Assembly (NCBI GenBank): GCA_937907025.1
Contig: CALESJ010000004.1
Span: forward strand, 37,449-101,448
Direction of reading: 5' to 3'
From: an uncultured Faecalibacterium sp.
Lineage (GTDB): Bacteria > Bacillota > Clostridia > Oscillospirales > Ruminococcaceae
Length of the DNA stretch: 64,000 nucleotides
In this document: positions 16,876-25,572 of the stretch, piece by piece
Layout: every line of letters starts with the position of its first letter
Position numbering within the stretch: position 1 is the stretch's first letter
Notes under the pieces: generated by a model
The model's database searches: none
What the model saw: only the letters and a program-made list of their open reading frames with translations
What the model was told of the DNA's origin: nothing
Translations under genes and position numbers: made by a program

Positions 16876-18351
16876 TCAGAGCAGAATACAGATCAGACCG
16901 TCACAGCCTTCGTTGATGATGCGTTCCAGGGTGGTCTGCAGTCGGGAACGGGCCGCCTGGGGCATGTGAAGCAGTTTGGCCTGGAGGCCTTCGTTGACCA
17001 GTTCGTTCAGGCTCTTGCCAAAGATGTTGGTGCTCCACAGCTTGCCGGGGTCGCTCTCGAAATCCTTGAGCAGGTTGCGGATGAGTTCTTCCCCCTGCTC
17101 CTCGCTGCCCACGGTGGGAGAAAGTTCGGTGTGAATGACCGCCCGCATGATGTGCAGAGAGGGTGCACTGGCCGACAGGCGCACACCGTACTGCCCGCCC
17201 TGACGCACGATCTCCGGCTCTTCCAGTTTGAGTTCATCCAGCCCCGGCATGACGATACCGTACCCGGTAGCCTCCACCTGGGCCAGGGCGCCCTTGAGCT
17301 TTTCATAGGCGCGCTTGGCACGGGCCAGCTCCACGATGCAGGGCAGCAGGCTGGCTTCATCCACGATATCCAGCCCCGTCTGTTCCCCGAGGATCTTATA
17401 GAAAATGTCCTGCGCAATCCCCAGGCGCAGATGCACCGTGCCGGTGGCCAGGTCCATGCCGATGAGGGTCGCGTCGGTGATATACTCGCAGTCGATCTGC
17501 AGGTTGCGGCGGCTCACATCTCCCATCTTGCGGGCTTTGGAGGCCATCTCCAGCAGGGCACCGTACACCGCGCTCTGCAGCCAGTGGCCGGGTTCCAGCA
17601 TGGTCACCCAGGGCGGCATAGAAACGGCAATTTCCCGGATAGGGAATTCGTACAGCAGCTTCTGCAGCACTTCGTCCAGCTTTTCGGCGGTAACTTCCAG
17701 GCAGTTGATGGGAACCACTGGCCGGCCGTACTGCTCCTGCAGTTCTTCGGCCAGGGCACGGCTGGCTTCGCTGTCCGGGTCGGTACAGTTGAGCAGAATC
17801 AGGTAGGGCCGCCCGCTCTCCTCCAGCTCCTGCATGATGCGGCGCTCGGCATCCACATAGGCTTCCCGGGGCAGGTCCGCAATGGAACCGTCGGTGGTAA
17901 CGGCCAGGCCGATGGTGGCATGTTCCCGGATGACCCGCTGGGTACCGGTTTCGGCCGCCAGGTCAAAAGGCACGGCGGAATCAAACCAGGGGCTTTTCAC
18001 CAGCCGGGGTTCGCCGTTTTCCTCATGGCCGAGGGCGCCGTCCACCATGTAGCCTACGCAGTCGATGAGCCGGGCCCGGAAGCTGCCCCCTCCGGACAGT
18101 TCGATCTCTACCGCCTGCTCAGGAATGAATTTGGGTTCGGTGGTCATGATGGTCCGCCCGGCGGCAGACTGGGGCAGTTCATCGGTGGCGCGGGCACGCT
18201 GGGCGTCCTGCTTGATATGGGGCAGCAGCATCAGCTCTGCAAACCGTTTGATAAAACTGCTTTTGCCGCTGCGCACCGGCCCCACGACACCGATGTAGAT
18301 GTCGCCGCCGGTGCGCCGGGCCATGTTCTGATAAATCTGTTCCTGGGTCAC
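16876..18351 (-). CDS. spoIVA: Stage IV sporulation protein A (coat morphogenetic ATPase)
   Basis: A 491-residue protein, the usual SpoIVA length. The N-terminal ATPase domain has a Walker A motif in GPVRSGKSSFIKRF (residues about 24-37) and the family opening of IYQNMARRTGGDIYIGVVG. SpoIVA polymerises with ATP hydrolysis into the basement layer of the spore coat. In Clostridia it binds SipL, and the gene directly upstream here (21-base gap) has the SipL architecture. The C-terminal region ends CDGLICILL; the extreme C terminus is the part known to meet SpoVM in Bacillus. Confidence 0.95.
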   Translation of the reverse strand: MTQEQIYQNMARRTGGDIYIGVVGPVRSGKSSFIKRFAELMLLPHIKQDAQRARATDELPQSAAGRTIMTTEPKFIPEQAVEIELSGGGSFRARLIDCVGYMVDGALGHEENGEPRLVKSPWFDSAVPFDLAAETGTQRVIREHATIGLAVTTDGSIADLPREAYVDAERRIMQELEESGRPYLILLNCTDPDSEASRALAEELQEQYGRPVVPINCLEVTAEKLDEVLQKLLYEFPIREIAVSMPPWVTMLEPGHWLQSAVYGALLEMASKARKMGDVSRRNLQIDCEYITDATLIGMDLATGTVHLRLGIAQDIFYKILGEQTGLDIVDEASLLPCIVELARAKRAYEKLKGALAQVEATGYGIVMPGLDELKLEEPEIVRQGGQYGVRLSASAPSLHIMRAVIHTELSPTVGSEEQGEELIRNLLKDFESDPGKLWSTNIFGKSLNELVNEGLQAKLLHMPQAARSRLQTTLERIINEGCDGLICILL

Positions 18352-18372
18352 AGGAGGGTCCCCCTTTCCTTG

Positions 18373-19914
18373 TTACAGAGCCGCCGGAATCAGCAAACAG
18401 GCGGCCTGGGTGGTGGTTTCCTGTCCGGCATCGGTCAGGCCGTTGGCGGCAGTCAGGTCCCCGGCGCGGGCATGGTAGCGCTTGGCGATGTCAAAAAGGC
18501 GCTCCCCCGCCTGGGCATAATAGAGATAGAGCGCCGGGCCGTCGGCTTTGTCCGGGTATTCCTCCCCCAATTCCACCGTTTGCACCACGTCCCGGCTCTG
18601 CACATACAGAAGCTGCCCATGGACGGCCAGTTCCGCTTCCACACGCATACGGTCCCCGCTGCGGCTGCTGGACACCCGCGCCACACTGACACCCGCATGC
18701 ACCACGAAATCGGCGGCCTGGCCCGGCCAGGAATCTGGCAGCTGCCAGGTGAACGGCTTGTCGTAACAGGTCATCTCGCCCCGGGCATCGGCGCACAGCA
18801 CATGGGCCACGCCCCGTCCGGTAAGGCGGACACTGGCAGGGGTGCCTTCCTCCTCCCCTGCCTGGGCCACGCCCAGGGTGACGAAGCAGCCCCGCACCAC
18901 GGCTTCGGGATCGGGCAGGGCGTCCTCCACACTGACCGACACTGTGGTGTCCAGATCGGTGGCTTTTTGCAGCAGACGGCAGGGGCTAACGGTGACTTCC
19001 GTCTGGCAGACGCTGGAGTAGGCATCCGCCACGGCGGTGTATTCCACCGCGCGCCAGGTTTCGGCGTGCAGCTTCCAGGTCACAGTGAGCATGGGTTCGT
19101 CCCCGGCGTTGTCGGCGGCCGCCAGGGTGGCAGACAGTACCTCGCCCCAGCAGCAGCACATGTCCCCTTCTGCGGCGCCTTCCATCTCCACCATCTGCCG
19201 CACCGGCAGTTCCTTCTGCCGTACCGACAGGTCTTCCTCTCCTTCAGGGCGGTAGACGGCTTCCAGACGCAGGATGCCCTGGCAGCTGATCTGGCCGGTC
19301 TGCACCGTACAGCTTTGGGACAGATAGCAGCCGCCGATGTCAAGGATGGCTTCCCCGGTACCGGGCAGCGGGAAGGTCGTTTCGGCCGTGCAGGCTTTTT
19401 CCACGGCTGCCACCGGGGTTACACCGCACAGGGTCTGGGTGCGCTGCTCAATGCCGCAGTCCGCCAGGGAGGTCAGCAGGTCCCGCTCTTCCAGCTGCAG
19501 CGCTGCCACACACAGGGTGTAGGCGCCCCGCAGGTCGATGCGGTGTTCGCTGACAGCCCGGCAGTTGCAGTATTCCACCTCGCCCCACAGACGGGCAGGA
19601 CCAGGAGCATACCGTCCGGCGGGCAGTTCCACCGATTTTTCAAAGGGAAATTTCTGCTCGGTCCGCCACAGCCGGGCGCCGTTTTCATCCGACTGATAAT
19701 ACACAGTACACCGCAGATACCCGTCCCCCTGCCAGCGGGCACCGGTCAGATCGTTGTGTATGACCACCGGCTCGATCAGACACTTGACGATCTTGAACAC
19801 GGCAGGCAGGTAGTCCGGGATGAGGATCTCCGTTTCCACCGGCAGTTCCAGCCGCGTTTCCCATCGCCCGCCATAGGCGGTGATGGTATCGTTGAACACC
19901 TTCAGTTCCATCAT
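18373..19914 (-). CDS. sipL: DUF3794 plus LysM protein, probable SipL
   Basis: A 513-residue protein starting MMELKVFNDTITAYGG, chosen because GGGAGG sits just upstream; the open frame extends further but without a ribosome site. It carries repeated DUF3794 (SPOCS) segments and a C-terminal LysM domain (YYAQAGERLFDIAKRYHAR). This is the architecture of SipL, the SpoIVA-interacting protein of Clostridioides difficile that anchors the coat. Position directly before spoIVA supports that role. Identity with SipL is inferred from architecture and neighbours, as other DUF3794 proteins exist. Confidence 0.85.
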   Translation of the reverse strand: MMELKVFNDTITAYGGRWETRLELPVETEILIPDYLPAVFKIVKCLIEPVVIHNDLTGARWQGDGYLRCTVYYQSDENGARLWRTEQKFPFEKSVELPAGRYAPGPARLWGEVEYCNCRAVSEHRIDLRGAYTLCVAALQLEERDLLTSLADCGIEQRTQTLCGVTPVAAVEKACTAETTFPLPGTGEAILDIGGCYLSQSCTVQTGQISCQGILRLEAVYRPEGEEDLSVRQKELPVRQMVEMEGAAEGDMCCCWGEVLSATLAAADNAGDEPMLTVTWKLHAETWRAVEYTAVADAYSSVCQTEVTVSPCRLLQKATDLDTTVSVSVEDALPDPEAVVRGCFVTLGVAQAGEEEGTPASVRLTGRGVAHVLCADARGEMTCYDKPFTWQLPDSWPGQAADFVVHAGVSVARVSSSRSGDRMRVEAELAVHGQLLYVQSRDVVQTVELGEEYPDKADGPALYLYYAQAGERLFDIAKRYHARAGDLTAANGLTDAGQETTTQAACLLIPAAL

Positions 19915-19948
19915 GTATGTCCTCCCTTGTGTTGCTTTGGGCTTTCTT

Positions 19949-19964
19949 GTGCATCTATATGCAC
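19949..19964. repeat. Inverted repeat in the sipL upstream region
   Basis: A perfect 6-bp inverted repeat GTGCAT/ATGCAC with a 4-base centre, about 35 bases upstream of the sipL start. It could be an operator or part of a sporulation promoter; no consensus sigma-70 promoter was found here. Confidence 0.3.
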
Positions 19965-20010
19965 CCCGCGGCGGAAATAGCATACAGCAGGACAAGTTTT
20001 CCGGGCAAAG

Positions 20011-20036
20011 AAAAAAGCCCCGCCCGAAGGCGGAGC
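20011..20036 (-). terminator. Terminator after spoVM
   Basis: Minus-strand hairpin GCTCCGCC-TTCG-GGCGGGGC followed by TTTTTTCTTT. It separates spoVM and the housekeeping run from the sipL operon. Confidence 0.88.
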
Positions 20037-20069
20037 CATGTTCCGGATATTGTGCCGGACGGCGGGTGC

Positions 20070-20138
20070 TCAGACTTTGAACACCGCGCGCAGAATCCAG
20101 CGGAAAGCAGGCGGACATTTGACAATGACGATTTGCAT
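20070..20138 (-). CDS. spoVM: SpoVM-like amphipathic micro-protein
   Basis: A 22-codon gene, too small for usual callers. It starts MQIVIVKCPPAF and ends RAVFKV, with tryptophan and arginine between. The pattern short hydrophobic strand, lysine, proline, then a basic amphipathic helix is that of SpoVM, the 26-residue protein that senses forespore membrane curvature and recruits SpoIVA. A GGAGGTG ribosome site precedes the ATG by 5 bases and a terminator follows. Position supports it: thiN lies directly upstream on the same strand, as in the Bacillus rsgA-rpe-thiN-spoVM order. The main doubt is its small size and a loss of the usual glycines. Confidence 0.78.
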   Translation of the reverse strand: MQIVIVKCPPAFRWILRAVFKV

Positions 20139-20201
20139 AGCGCACCTCCAACCTCTTTTTTGCCTGGGGTGAGCCATACTATGCAGACAAAACAGCCGAT
20201 G

Positions 20202-20885
20202 TTACCCGTCGGCGCGGGAAAGTACCACCAGACCGTACCCGCTGCGGCAGGCAAGGGTCGCCTGCGGGGCGGTGAATTCGTTGCTGACGCCCAGCGGATA
20301 ATCCGGGGTAAGGGTGGCGTCTTCCAGCGGATAGAACACGCCCTGCTCGCTTACGCCCTGCAGCGGGCCGTCCAGTGGGAACAGGGAAAGGTACATCCAC
20401 GCCCCTCTTTCCAGCGTCAGGGGCTGGCCGGGGCACAGAACATGCAGTTCGCTGCGCTCATTGGCCAGGGTAACTTTGACCCCGGCCTTTGCCATGAACA
20501 GAGCCGTGTTCAGGTTGGCCAGCGTATGTTCCAGCCGGGCGCCGCCCAGCGCACCGAGAAAGACGACCTCTTTGCAGCCGTGTTCCACCAGCCAGCGGGC
20601 GGCGTAGTGGGTGTCGGTATCATCCTTCACATGAGGCAGGATGATAGTGCCTTCGGGGACCGGGTCCGGACGGGGCGCCGAGTCAAAATCCCCCAGCAGC
20701 AGGTCCGGACGGATGCCCAGCCGGTCGGCATTGCGGTAGCCCGCATCACAGGCAATAACAAAGGTATCCGGCGTCAGGTAGCGCCGCATATCCGCTGTGA
20801 CCGGCACAGCAGAAAGCACCGCCGCGCGGGTGAAGGGCGCGGCGGGCTTGATTTCCTGATTGGGCTGCGGGTCGGTGAGTTTCAC
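20202..20885 (-). CDS. thiN: Thiamine pyrophosphokinase
   Basis: About 227 residues from a GTG start that overlaps the rsgA stop by four bases (GTGA); an AAAGGAG site lies 8 bases upstream. The open frame continues upstream inside rsgA but without a start signal. Visible family motifs: DLLLGDFDS, KDDTDTHYAA and GALGGARLEHTLANL, the last a typical thiamine-binding block. The enzyme turns thiamine into thiamine pyrophosphate using ATP. In Bacillus the gene lies between rpe and spoVM; here rpe is absent. Confidence 0.93.
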   Translation of the reverse strand: MKLTDPQPNQEIKPAAPFTRAAVLSAVPVTADMRRYLTPDTFVIACDAGYRNADRLGIRPDLLLGDFDSAPRPDPVPEGTIILPHVKDDTDTHYAARWLVEHGCKEVVFLGALGGARLEHTLANLNTALFMAKAGVKVTLANERSELHVLCPGQPLTLERGAWMYLSLFPLDGPLQGVSEQGVFYPLEDATLTPDYPLGVSNEFTAPQATLACRSGYGLVVLSRADG

Positions 20886-21742
20886 CGCTCCCACTCCTTT
20901 CGTTGGCTGGCTTCCTCGTACATGGCCAAGTAGCTTTCGTACCGGCTGGGCGAGATGAGGCCTTCTTCCAGGGCTGCACGCACGGCGCAGCCTTTCTCGC
21001 TGCGGTGAGCGCAACCGGTAAACTGACACCTGCCGAAGTAGGGTTCAAACTCCGGGAAAGCGTGCTGCAATTCCTCCTTGGGAATACGGCACAGCTTCTG
21101 GGCTTCCAGGCTGGCAAAGCCAGGGGTATCCGCAATGCGGCCGCCGCAGCTCTCGAAAATTTCCACTTCACGGGTGGTGTGCCGGCCGCGGCCCAGCTTC
21201 TGGCTGATGTCGCCGGTGGCCCGGCGCAGTTCCGGGTCCAGAGCGTTGAGCAGCGTGGACTTGCCCACGCCGGAGTTGCCGCAGAAGGCACACAGGTTCC
21301 CCTTGATGTAGCCGCGCAGTTCGTCCAGACCTTCACCGGTTTCGTAGTGCAGTTGCACCACCGGGATGGTGCTCTTTTCATAGGCCGCCACCAGTTTGTC
21401 GGCAGCCGCCAGATCCGCCTTGGTGATAACCAGCACCGGGCGCACATCCTGGTACACCGCCGCGGCGGTCAGTTCGTCCAGGATACGGGTGCTGGGGACC
21501 GGCTGGGTGGTGCTGGCCACGATGAACAGCACATCCAGATTGGCCACCGGCGGGCGGATGAAAACATTTTTGCGGGGCAGGATTTCCTCAATCACGGCGC
21601 AGTCGGCGCTCAGGGTCACATTGTCCCCCGCCACCGGCGTGATGCCGCGCTTGCGAAACACCCCGCGGGCCCGGCATTCCACGATGCCGTCCTTAGTGCG
21701 GACATAATAAAATCCGCCGATTCCTTTTGTGATATAATCCAT
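20882..21742 (-). CDS. rsgA: Ribosome small subunit-dependent GTPase RsgA
   Basis: A 286-residue circularly permuted GTPase. An OB-fold comes first, then the GTPase motifs in permuted order, with G1 as GNSGVGKSTLLN near residue 160. A C-terminal zinc-binding block follows (C-x4-C-A-H-x5-C in CQFTGCAHRSEKGC). RsgA checks late 30S subunit maturation. Its ATG overlaps the stop of prkC by one base (TAATG), and thiN overlaps its end, indicating translational coupling. Confidence 0.96.
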   Translation of the reverse strand: MDYITKGIGGFYYVRTKDGIVECRARGVFRKRGITPVAGDNVTLSADCAVIEEILPRKNVFIRPPVANLDVLFIVASTTQPVPSTRILDELTAAAVYQDVRPVLVITKADLAAADKLVAAYEKSTIPVVQLHYETGEGLDELRGYIKGNLCAFCGNSGVGKSTLLNALDPELRRATGDISQKLGRGRHTTREVEIFESCGGRIADTPGFASLEAQKLCRIPKEELQHAFPEFEPYFGRCQFTGCAHRSEKGCAVRAALEEGLISPSRYESYLAMYEEASQRKEWER

Positions 21743-23649
21743 TATCCCTCGTGATACAGGAAGCCGCTCTGTTCGCCGTACACGTTGCCGTCGCCGGTCT
21801 TCCAGCGGCGTTCGGTGTTGCCGTTGCCCAGATCTTCATACCATTCCTTGACGATGGTGTTGGGATCCCCGTTCAGGGTATCGCTGCCGGTGGAAGGAGC
21901 CGGCGTCGCTTCCGGCACACCGGAAGAAACATACAAAACCGCCACACCGTTGATGCTGGTCTGGGTACCGGCACTGGGGTTCTGGGACAGAACCGTGCCC
22001 TGAGGCTGATCGCTGGCCTGTTCCACCACCTTGGTGACCAGGTTCAAGGCACGCAGTTCGCTGCGGGCTTCCCCTTCGGTCAGGCCCTCCACGGCAGGCA
22101 CGATAACACTGGTGTCCACCGAAGGCTTGGCCACATACAAAATGACGGTGGAGCCGCCCTCCACCTGATTACCGGCAGCCGGGTCGGTACGGATGACCGT
22201 GCCTTCGCCCACGCTGTCGTTGGTTTCACGTTTGGTCACAACAGAAACGCCCAGATCGGTCAGGGTCTGCTTGGCCGTAGCCTTATCCGTTCCGGCCACG
22301 TCCGGCAGGGTGATATACTCGGTGCCGAGGCTGACTTTCAGGGTAATTTTCTGCTGTTCCTTCACAGTACGTCCCGCGGCGGGGGATTGCTGAAAGATAG
22401 TGCCTGCGGGGTAGCTGGAATTGTATTCCTGCACGATGTCGGGGTCAAGCAGGGAAAAGTATTCCGAGGCGCGAAATTCGTCCTCCGTCATGCCCACAAA
22501 GTCGATGAGCTGCACGTTGGCCCGGTTGGAGAACAGCGGGTTGGTGGAGTTGGTGAAGATCAGGTACACCAGAATGGTGGCACCGATGACAAACGCCACC
22601 GCCATGCCGAAGAAGATCGGCAGGACCGAAAAGCTCTTTGTCTTTGCTGCGGATTTTGCTCTTGTGTTGCGCACGCCTTTGCCCTTTCCACCCGCGGTGG
22701 GAGCGCCGGCGCGCCGTGCCTGCTGGGTGCTGATACCGGACTTGGTGCCCCCGACCACCTTGTTGATGGTCTTGCTGGGAGAGTCCTGGGTGTTGTATTC
22801 ATACTCAAAGCGGATGCTGGGGTTCTGTTTGAATGCCTTGATGGCTTCCAGCATTTCGGCAGCGCTCTGGTAGCGGTCCGCCGGGTCTTTCTCCATGGCC
22901 TTCTCGGTGATCTGGCGCAGTCCTTCGGGCACATTGGGGGCCACTTCTGCCAGAGGCTTCGGCTTTTCGGAGATCTGCATGATGGCGATGGACACCGTGC
23001 CGGTGCCATCGAACGGCAGACGGCCGGAGAGCATCTCATACAGCATGACACCCACCGAATAAATATCGGTGCGGGCGTCGGTATGGTCGCCCTTGGCCTG
23101 TTCGGGGCTGATATAATGCACCGAGCCGATGGCCTTGTCACTGATGGTCTGGCTCTGGGCGCGGGAGAAGCGGGCAATGCCGAAGTCCATCATCTTGATG
23201 GAACCGTCTGCCTGCAGCATGATGTTCTGGGGCTTCACATCCCGGTGGACGATGCCCTTGGAATGGGCATGTTCCAGAGCAGACAACACCTGGGTGGCAA
23301 AGTGCACGACCTCTTTCCAGGTCAGCGCACCGCCGCGCTGTTTCAGGTATTCTTTCAGGGTGATGCCGTCGATATACTCCATCACGATATACTGCAGTTT
23401 ATCGGTTACCGAAACGTCGTACACCTTGACGATGTTCGGGTGATCCAGAATCGAGATGGCTTTGCTTTCGTTCTTGAAACGGCGGACCAGTTCCTCATTG
23501 CCCAGGAACTCTTCCTTCAGGACCTTGACCGCAATGCCGTTGCCGGTGCGGATGTCGCGGCCCTTGTAAACGTTGGCCATGCCGCCCACGCCGATCAGGC
23601 TTTCGATCAGGTAACGGCCGTCCAGTTTTTTACCAATCAGGTTATCCAT
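21742..23649 (-). CDS. prkC: PASTA-domain serine/threonine protein kinase PrkC
   Basis: About 635 residues from MDNLIGKKLDGRY, chosen for its GGGAGG site; an ORF start 12 codons earlier lacks one. Kinase domain residues 1-270 show K42, HRDVKPQN from 135 and DFG at 155-157. A basic linker precedes one membrane helix near 350 (ILVYLIF). Three PASTA repeats follow outside. The kinase senses muropeptides or lipid II and controls growth, division and germination in Firmicutes. It overlaps the phosphatase gene by 8 bases, the usual partner pair. Confidence 0.96.
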   Translation of the reverse strand: MDNLIGKKLDGRYLIESLIGVGGMANVYKGRDIRTGNGIAVKVLKEEFLGNEELVRRFKNESKAISILDHPNIVKVYDVSVTDKLQYIVMEYIDGITLKEYLKQRGGALTWKEVVHFATQVLSALEHAHSKGIVHRDVKPQNIMLQADGSIKMMDFGIARFSRAQSQTISDKAIGSVHYISPEQAKGDHTDARTDIYSVGVMLYEMLSGRLPFDGTGTVSIAIMQISEKPKPLAEVAPNVPEGLRQITEKAMEKDPADRYQSAAEMLEAIKAFKQNPSIRFEYEYNTQDSPSKTINKVVGGTKSGISTQQARRAGAPTAGGKGKGVRNTRAKSAAKTKSFSVLPIFFGMAVAFVIGATILVYLIFTNSTNPLFSNRANVQLIDFVGMTEDEFRASEYFSLLDPDIVQEYNSSYPAGTIFQQSPAAGRTVKEQQKITLKVSLGTEYITLPDVAGTDKATAKQTLTDLGVSVVTKRETNDSVGEGTVIRTDPAAGNQVEGGSTVILYVAKPSVDTSVIVPAVEGLTEGEARSELRALNLVTKVVEQASDQPQGTVLSQNPSAGTQTSINGVAVLYVSSGVPEATPAPSTGSDTLNGDPNTIVKEWYEDLGNGNTERRWKTGDGNVYGEQSGFLYHEG

Positions 23650-24403
23650 TTGCTTCCTCCCTTGATTGATCCGTACTTTCCACACCCAACAGCAGAACCG
23701 TAATGTTGTCCTGCCCGCCGCCGCGCAGCGCGCGGTCGATCAACAACCGGGGCGTATCAAAAAAAGCGTTTTCCTGCAAGATCTGGGCGATTTCCTCGTC
23801 GGAAACCATATTGGTCAGACCGTCGGTACACAAAAGAAGAATATCGCCGGTCGCCACTTCGCAGCGGTTATATTCGGGCACAATGCTGGCCGAAACCCCC
23901 AAAGCCCTGGTGATCAGGTTTTTCTGGGGATGCAGGGCCGCCTGTTCCCGGGTGATCTGGCCGCTGTCCACCAGCTGCTGGACCATGGAATGGTCCCGGG
24001 TGATCTGGCGGATGGTTCCGGCGTGCCACAGGTACGCGCGGGAATCCCCCGCATGGACCACATGGGCCATGTTCCCGAACACATAGGCACAGACGCCGGT
24101 GGTGCCCATGCCCAGCATATCCGGGTCAGAGGTGGCTTTGTCATATACTGCACGGTTGGTCAGATCAAAGCCGTGCAGGATAAACTGCTTTTCTTCGCCA
24201 TGGCGCAGACAGCGCAGCTGGCGGTCGAAATATTGCAGCATGCTGGCAGTGGCGATGGCCGAAGCCACCCGGCCGCCGTTGGCACCGCCCATGCCGTCAC
24301 ACACGACGCCCCAGCCGGAACCGTCGATCAGCTGCCGGGCACAGAAACTGTCCTGGTTCTCCTGGCGGCAGCTGCCGATGTCGGTGAGCCCTGCGATCTT
24401 CAT
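23642..24403 (-). CDS. stp: PP2C-family protein phosphatase, PrkC partner
   Basis: A 253-residue metal-dependent phosphatase. Motifs seen: TDIGSCRQENQDSF at the N terminus, VVCDGMGGANGG near 35-45, GDSRAYLW near 120, and LLCTDGLTNMV near 185, which supply the aspartates that bind two metal ions. It reverses phosphorylation by the PASTA kinase encoded next to it; the stop overlaps the kinase start. Also called PrpC in Bacillus. It follows rlmN with a 31-base gap in the same direction. Confidence 0.95.
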   Translation of the reverse strand: MKIAGLTDIGSCRQENQDSFCARQLIDGSGWGVVCDGMGGANGGRVASAIATASMLQYFDRQLRCLRHGEEKQFILHGFDLTNRAVYDKATSDPDMLGMGTTGVCAYVFGNMAHVVHAGDSRAYLWHAGTIRQITRDHSMVQQLVDSGQITREQAALHPQKNLITRALGVSASIVPEYNRCEVATGDILLLCTDGLTNMVSDEEIAQILQENAFFDTPRLLIDRALRGGGQDNITVLLLGVESTDQSREEANG

Positions 24404-24434
24404 GCAGTCAGGTCATTCCTTTCACAGTATGTTT

Positions 24435-25496
24435 TCAGGCCTGCCCCTTTTGGGCCGCCTCCTTGGCATCTTCCCGCCGCAGCTGTCCGCAGGCGGCAGA
24501 AATATCGGCGCCGAGCCGGCGGCGCACCGTGGCGTTGACGCCCAGGTCCTCCAGCATCTGGCGGAAGCGGCGGACGTTCTCTTCGTCGGTGGCAGAATAC
24601 GGGCTGCCGTCCACCGGGTTGATGGGGATCAGGTTTACATGAGCCCCCATCCCCCGGATGAGGTCCGCCAGCTTGCGGGCCATGGCCGGGGAATCATTGA
24701 CGCCCCGCACCATGGAATATTCAAAGCTGATGCGCCGCCCGGTGATTTTCTGGTACCGGCGGCAGGCAGGGATCAGTTCTTCCAGCGGGTAAGCGTCATT
24801 CACCGGCATCATGCTGCTGCGCACCGCATTGTCCGGCGCGTGCAGCGATACCGACAAGGTCAGCTGCAGTTTGCGCTGGGCCAGCTCGTCGATCTTGGGC
24901 ACCAGGCCGCAGGTGGACAGGCTGATGTTGCGCATGCCGATGTTCAGGCCTTCCGGGCAGGAAATCAGCTCCAGAAAGTCCATGACATTGTCAAAGTTAT
25001 GCAGCGGTTCCCCGATGCCCATGAGCACAATGTGGGAAACACGCTCGCCGGTATCTTTCTGGGCGGTGTAGATTTCCGAGGCAATCTCGCCGGGGGTCAG
25101 ATCCCGCACACGGCCCGCCTGGGTGGACGCGCAGAAGCGGCAGCCCATAGCGCAGCCCACCTGGGTGGACACGCAGACGGTGTTGCCGTAATGATAGCGC
25201 ATCAGCACCGTTTCGATGCAGTTGCCGTCGGCCAATTGCAGCAGGTACTTGACCGTGCCGTCCTTGGACTGCTGGCGCCGCCGGATGGTGGGCGCCGCCA
25301 GGGTGCAGTTCTGTTCCAGGGTCTGGATCAGGGACTTGGGCTGGTCGGTCATGGCGGAAAAGTCGGTGACGAGCTTCTGGTGTACCCATTTAAAAATCTG
25401 TTTGGCCCGGAACGCAGGCTGCCCCATCCCCTTGACGTAGTCCGTCAGGCGGGACAGGGTCAGATCGGTCAGGCACACGGGGCTCTGGTCCGTCAA
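24435..25496 (-). CDS. rlmN: Dual-specificity RNA methyltransferase RlmN
   Basis: A radical SAM enzyme that methylates A2503 of 23S rRNA and A37 of some tRNAs. The cluster CAMGCRFC is C-x3-C-x2-C, and the C-terminal cysteine lies in NISLSTCGLVP. The frame is open to a GTG at 25505, but the AGAGGTGG site fits the TTG at 25496 better, giving about 353 residues. It lies between rsmB and the phosphatase gene, as in Bacillus. Confidence 0.95.
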   Translation of the reverse strand: MTDQSPVCLTDLTLSRLTDYVKGMGQPAFRAKQIFKWVHQKLVTDFSAMTDQPKSLIQTLEQNCTLAAPTIRRRQQSKDGTVKYLLQLADGNCIETVLMRYHYGNTVCVSTQVGCAMGCRFCASTQAGRVRDLTPGEIASEIYTAQKDTGERVSHIVLMGIGEPLHNFDNVMDFLELISCPEGLNIGMRNISLSTCGLVPKIDELAQRKLQLTLSVSLHAPDNAVRSSMMPVNDAYPLEELIPACRRYQKITGRRISFEYSMVRGVNDSPAMARKLADLIRGMGAHVNLIPINPVDGSPYSATDEENVRRFRQMLEDLGVNATVRRRLGADISAACGQLRREDAKEAAQKGQA

Positions 25497-25572
25497 AGAA
25501 TCCACCTCTTTCTATCATACCATGTTCTGGTCACTTTTGGGTCACGAAAGGATGTAAAATTTACGAAAACTT

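Noticed and set aside
16810..19980. A 1,056-residue plus-strand open frame over spoIVA and sipL
   Set aside because: Antisense shadow of two well-supported genes, with low-complexity Gly/His-rich translation and no start signal.
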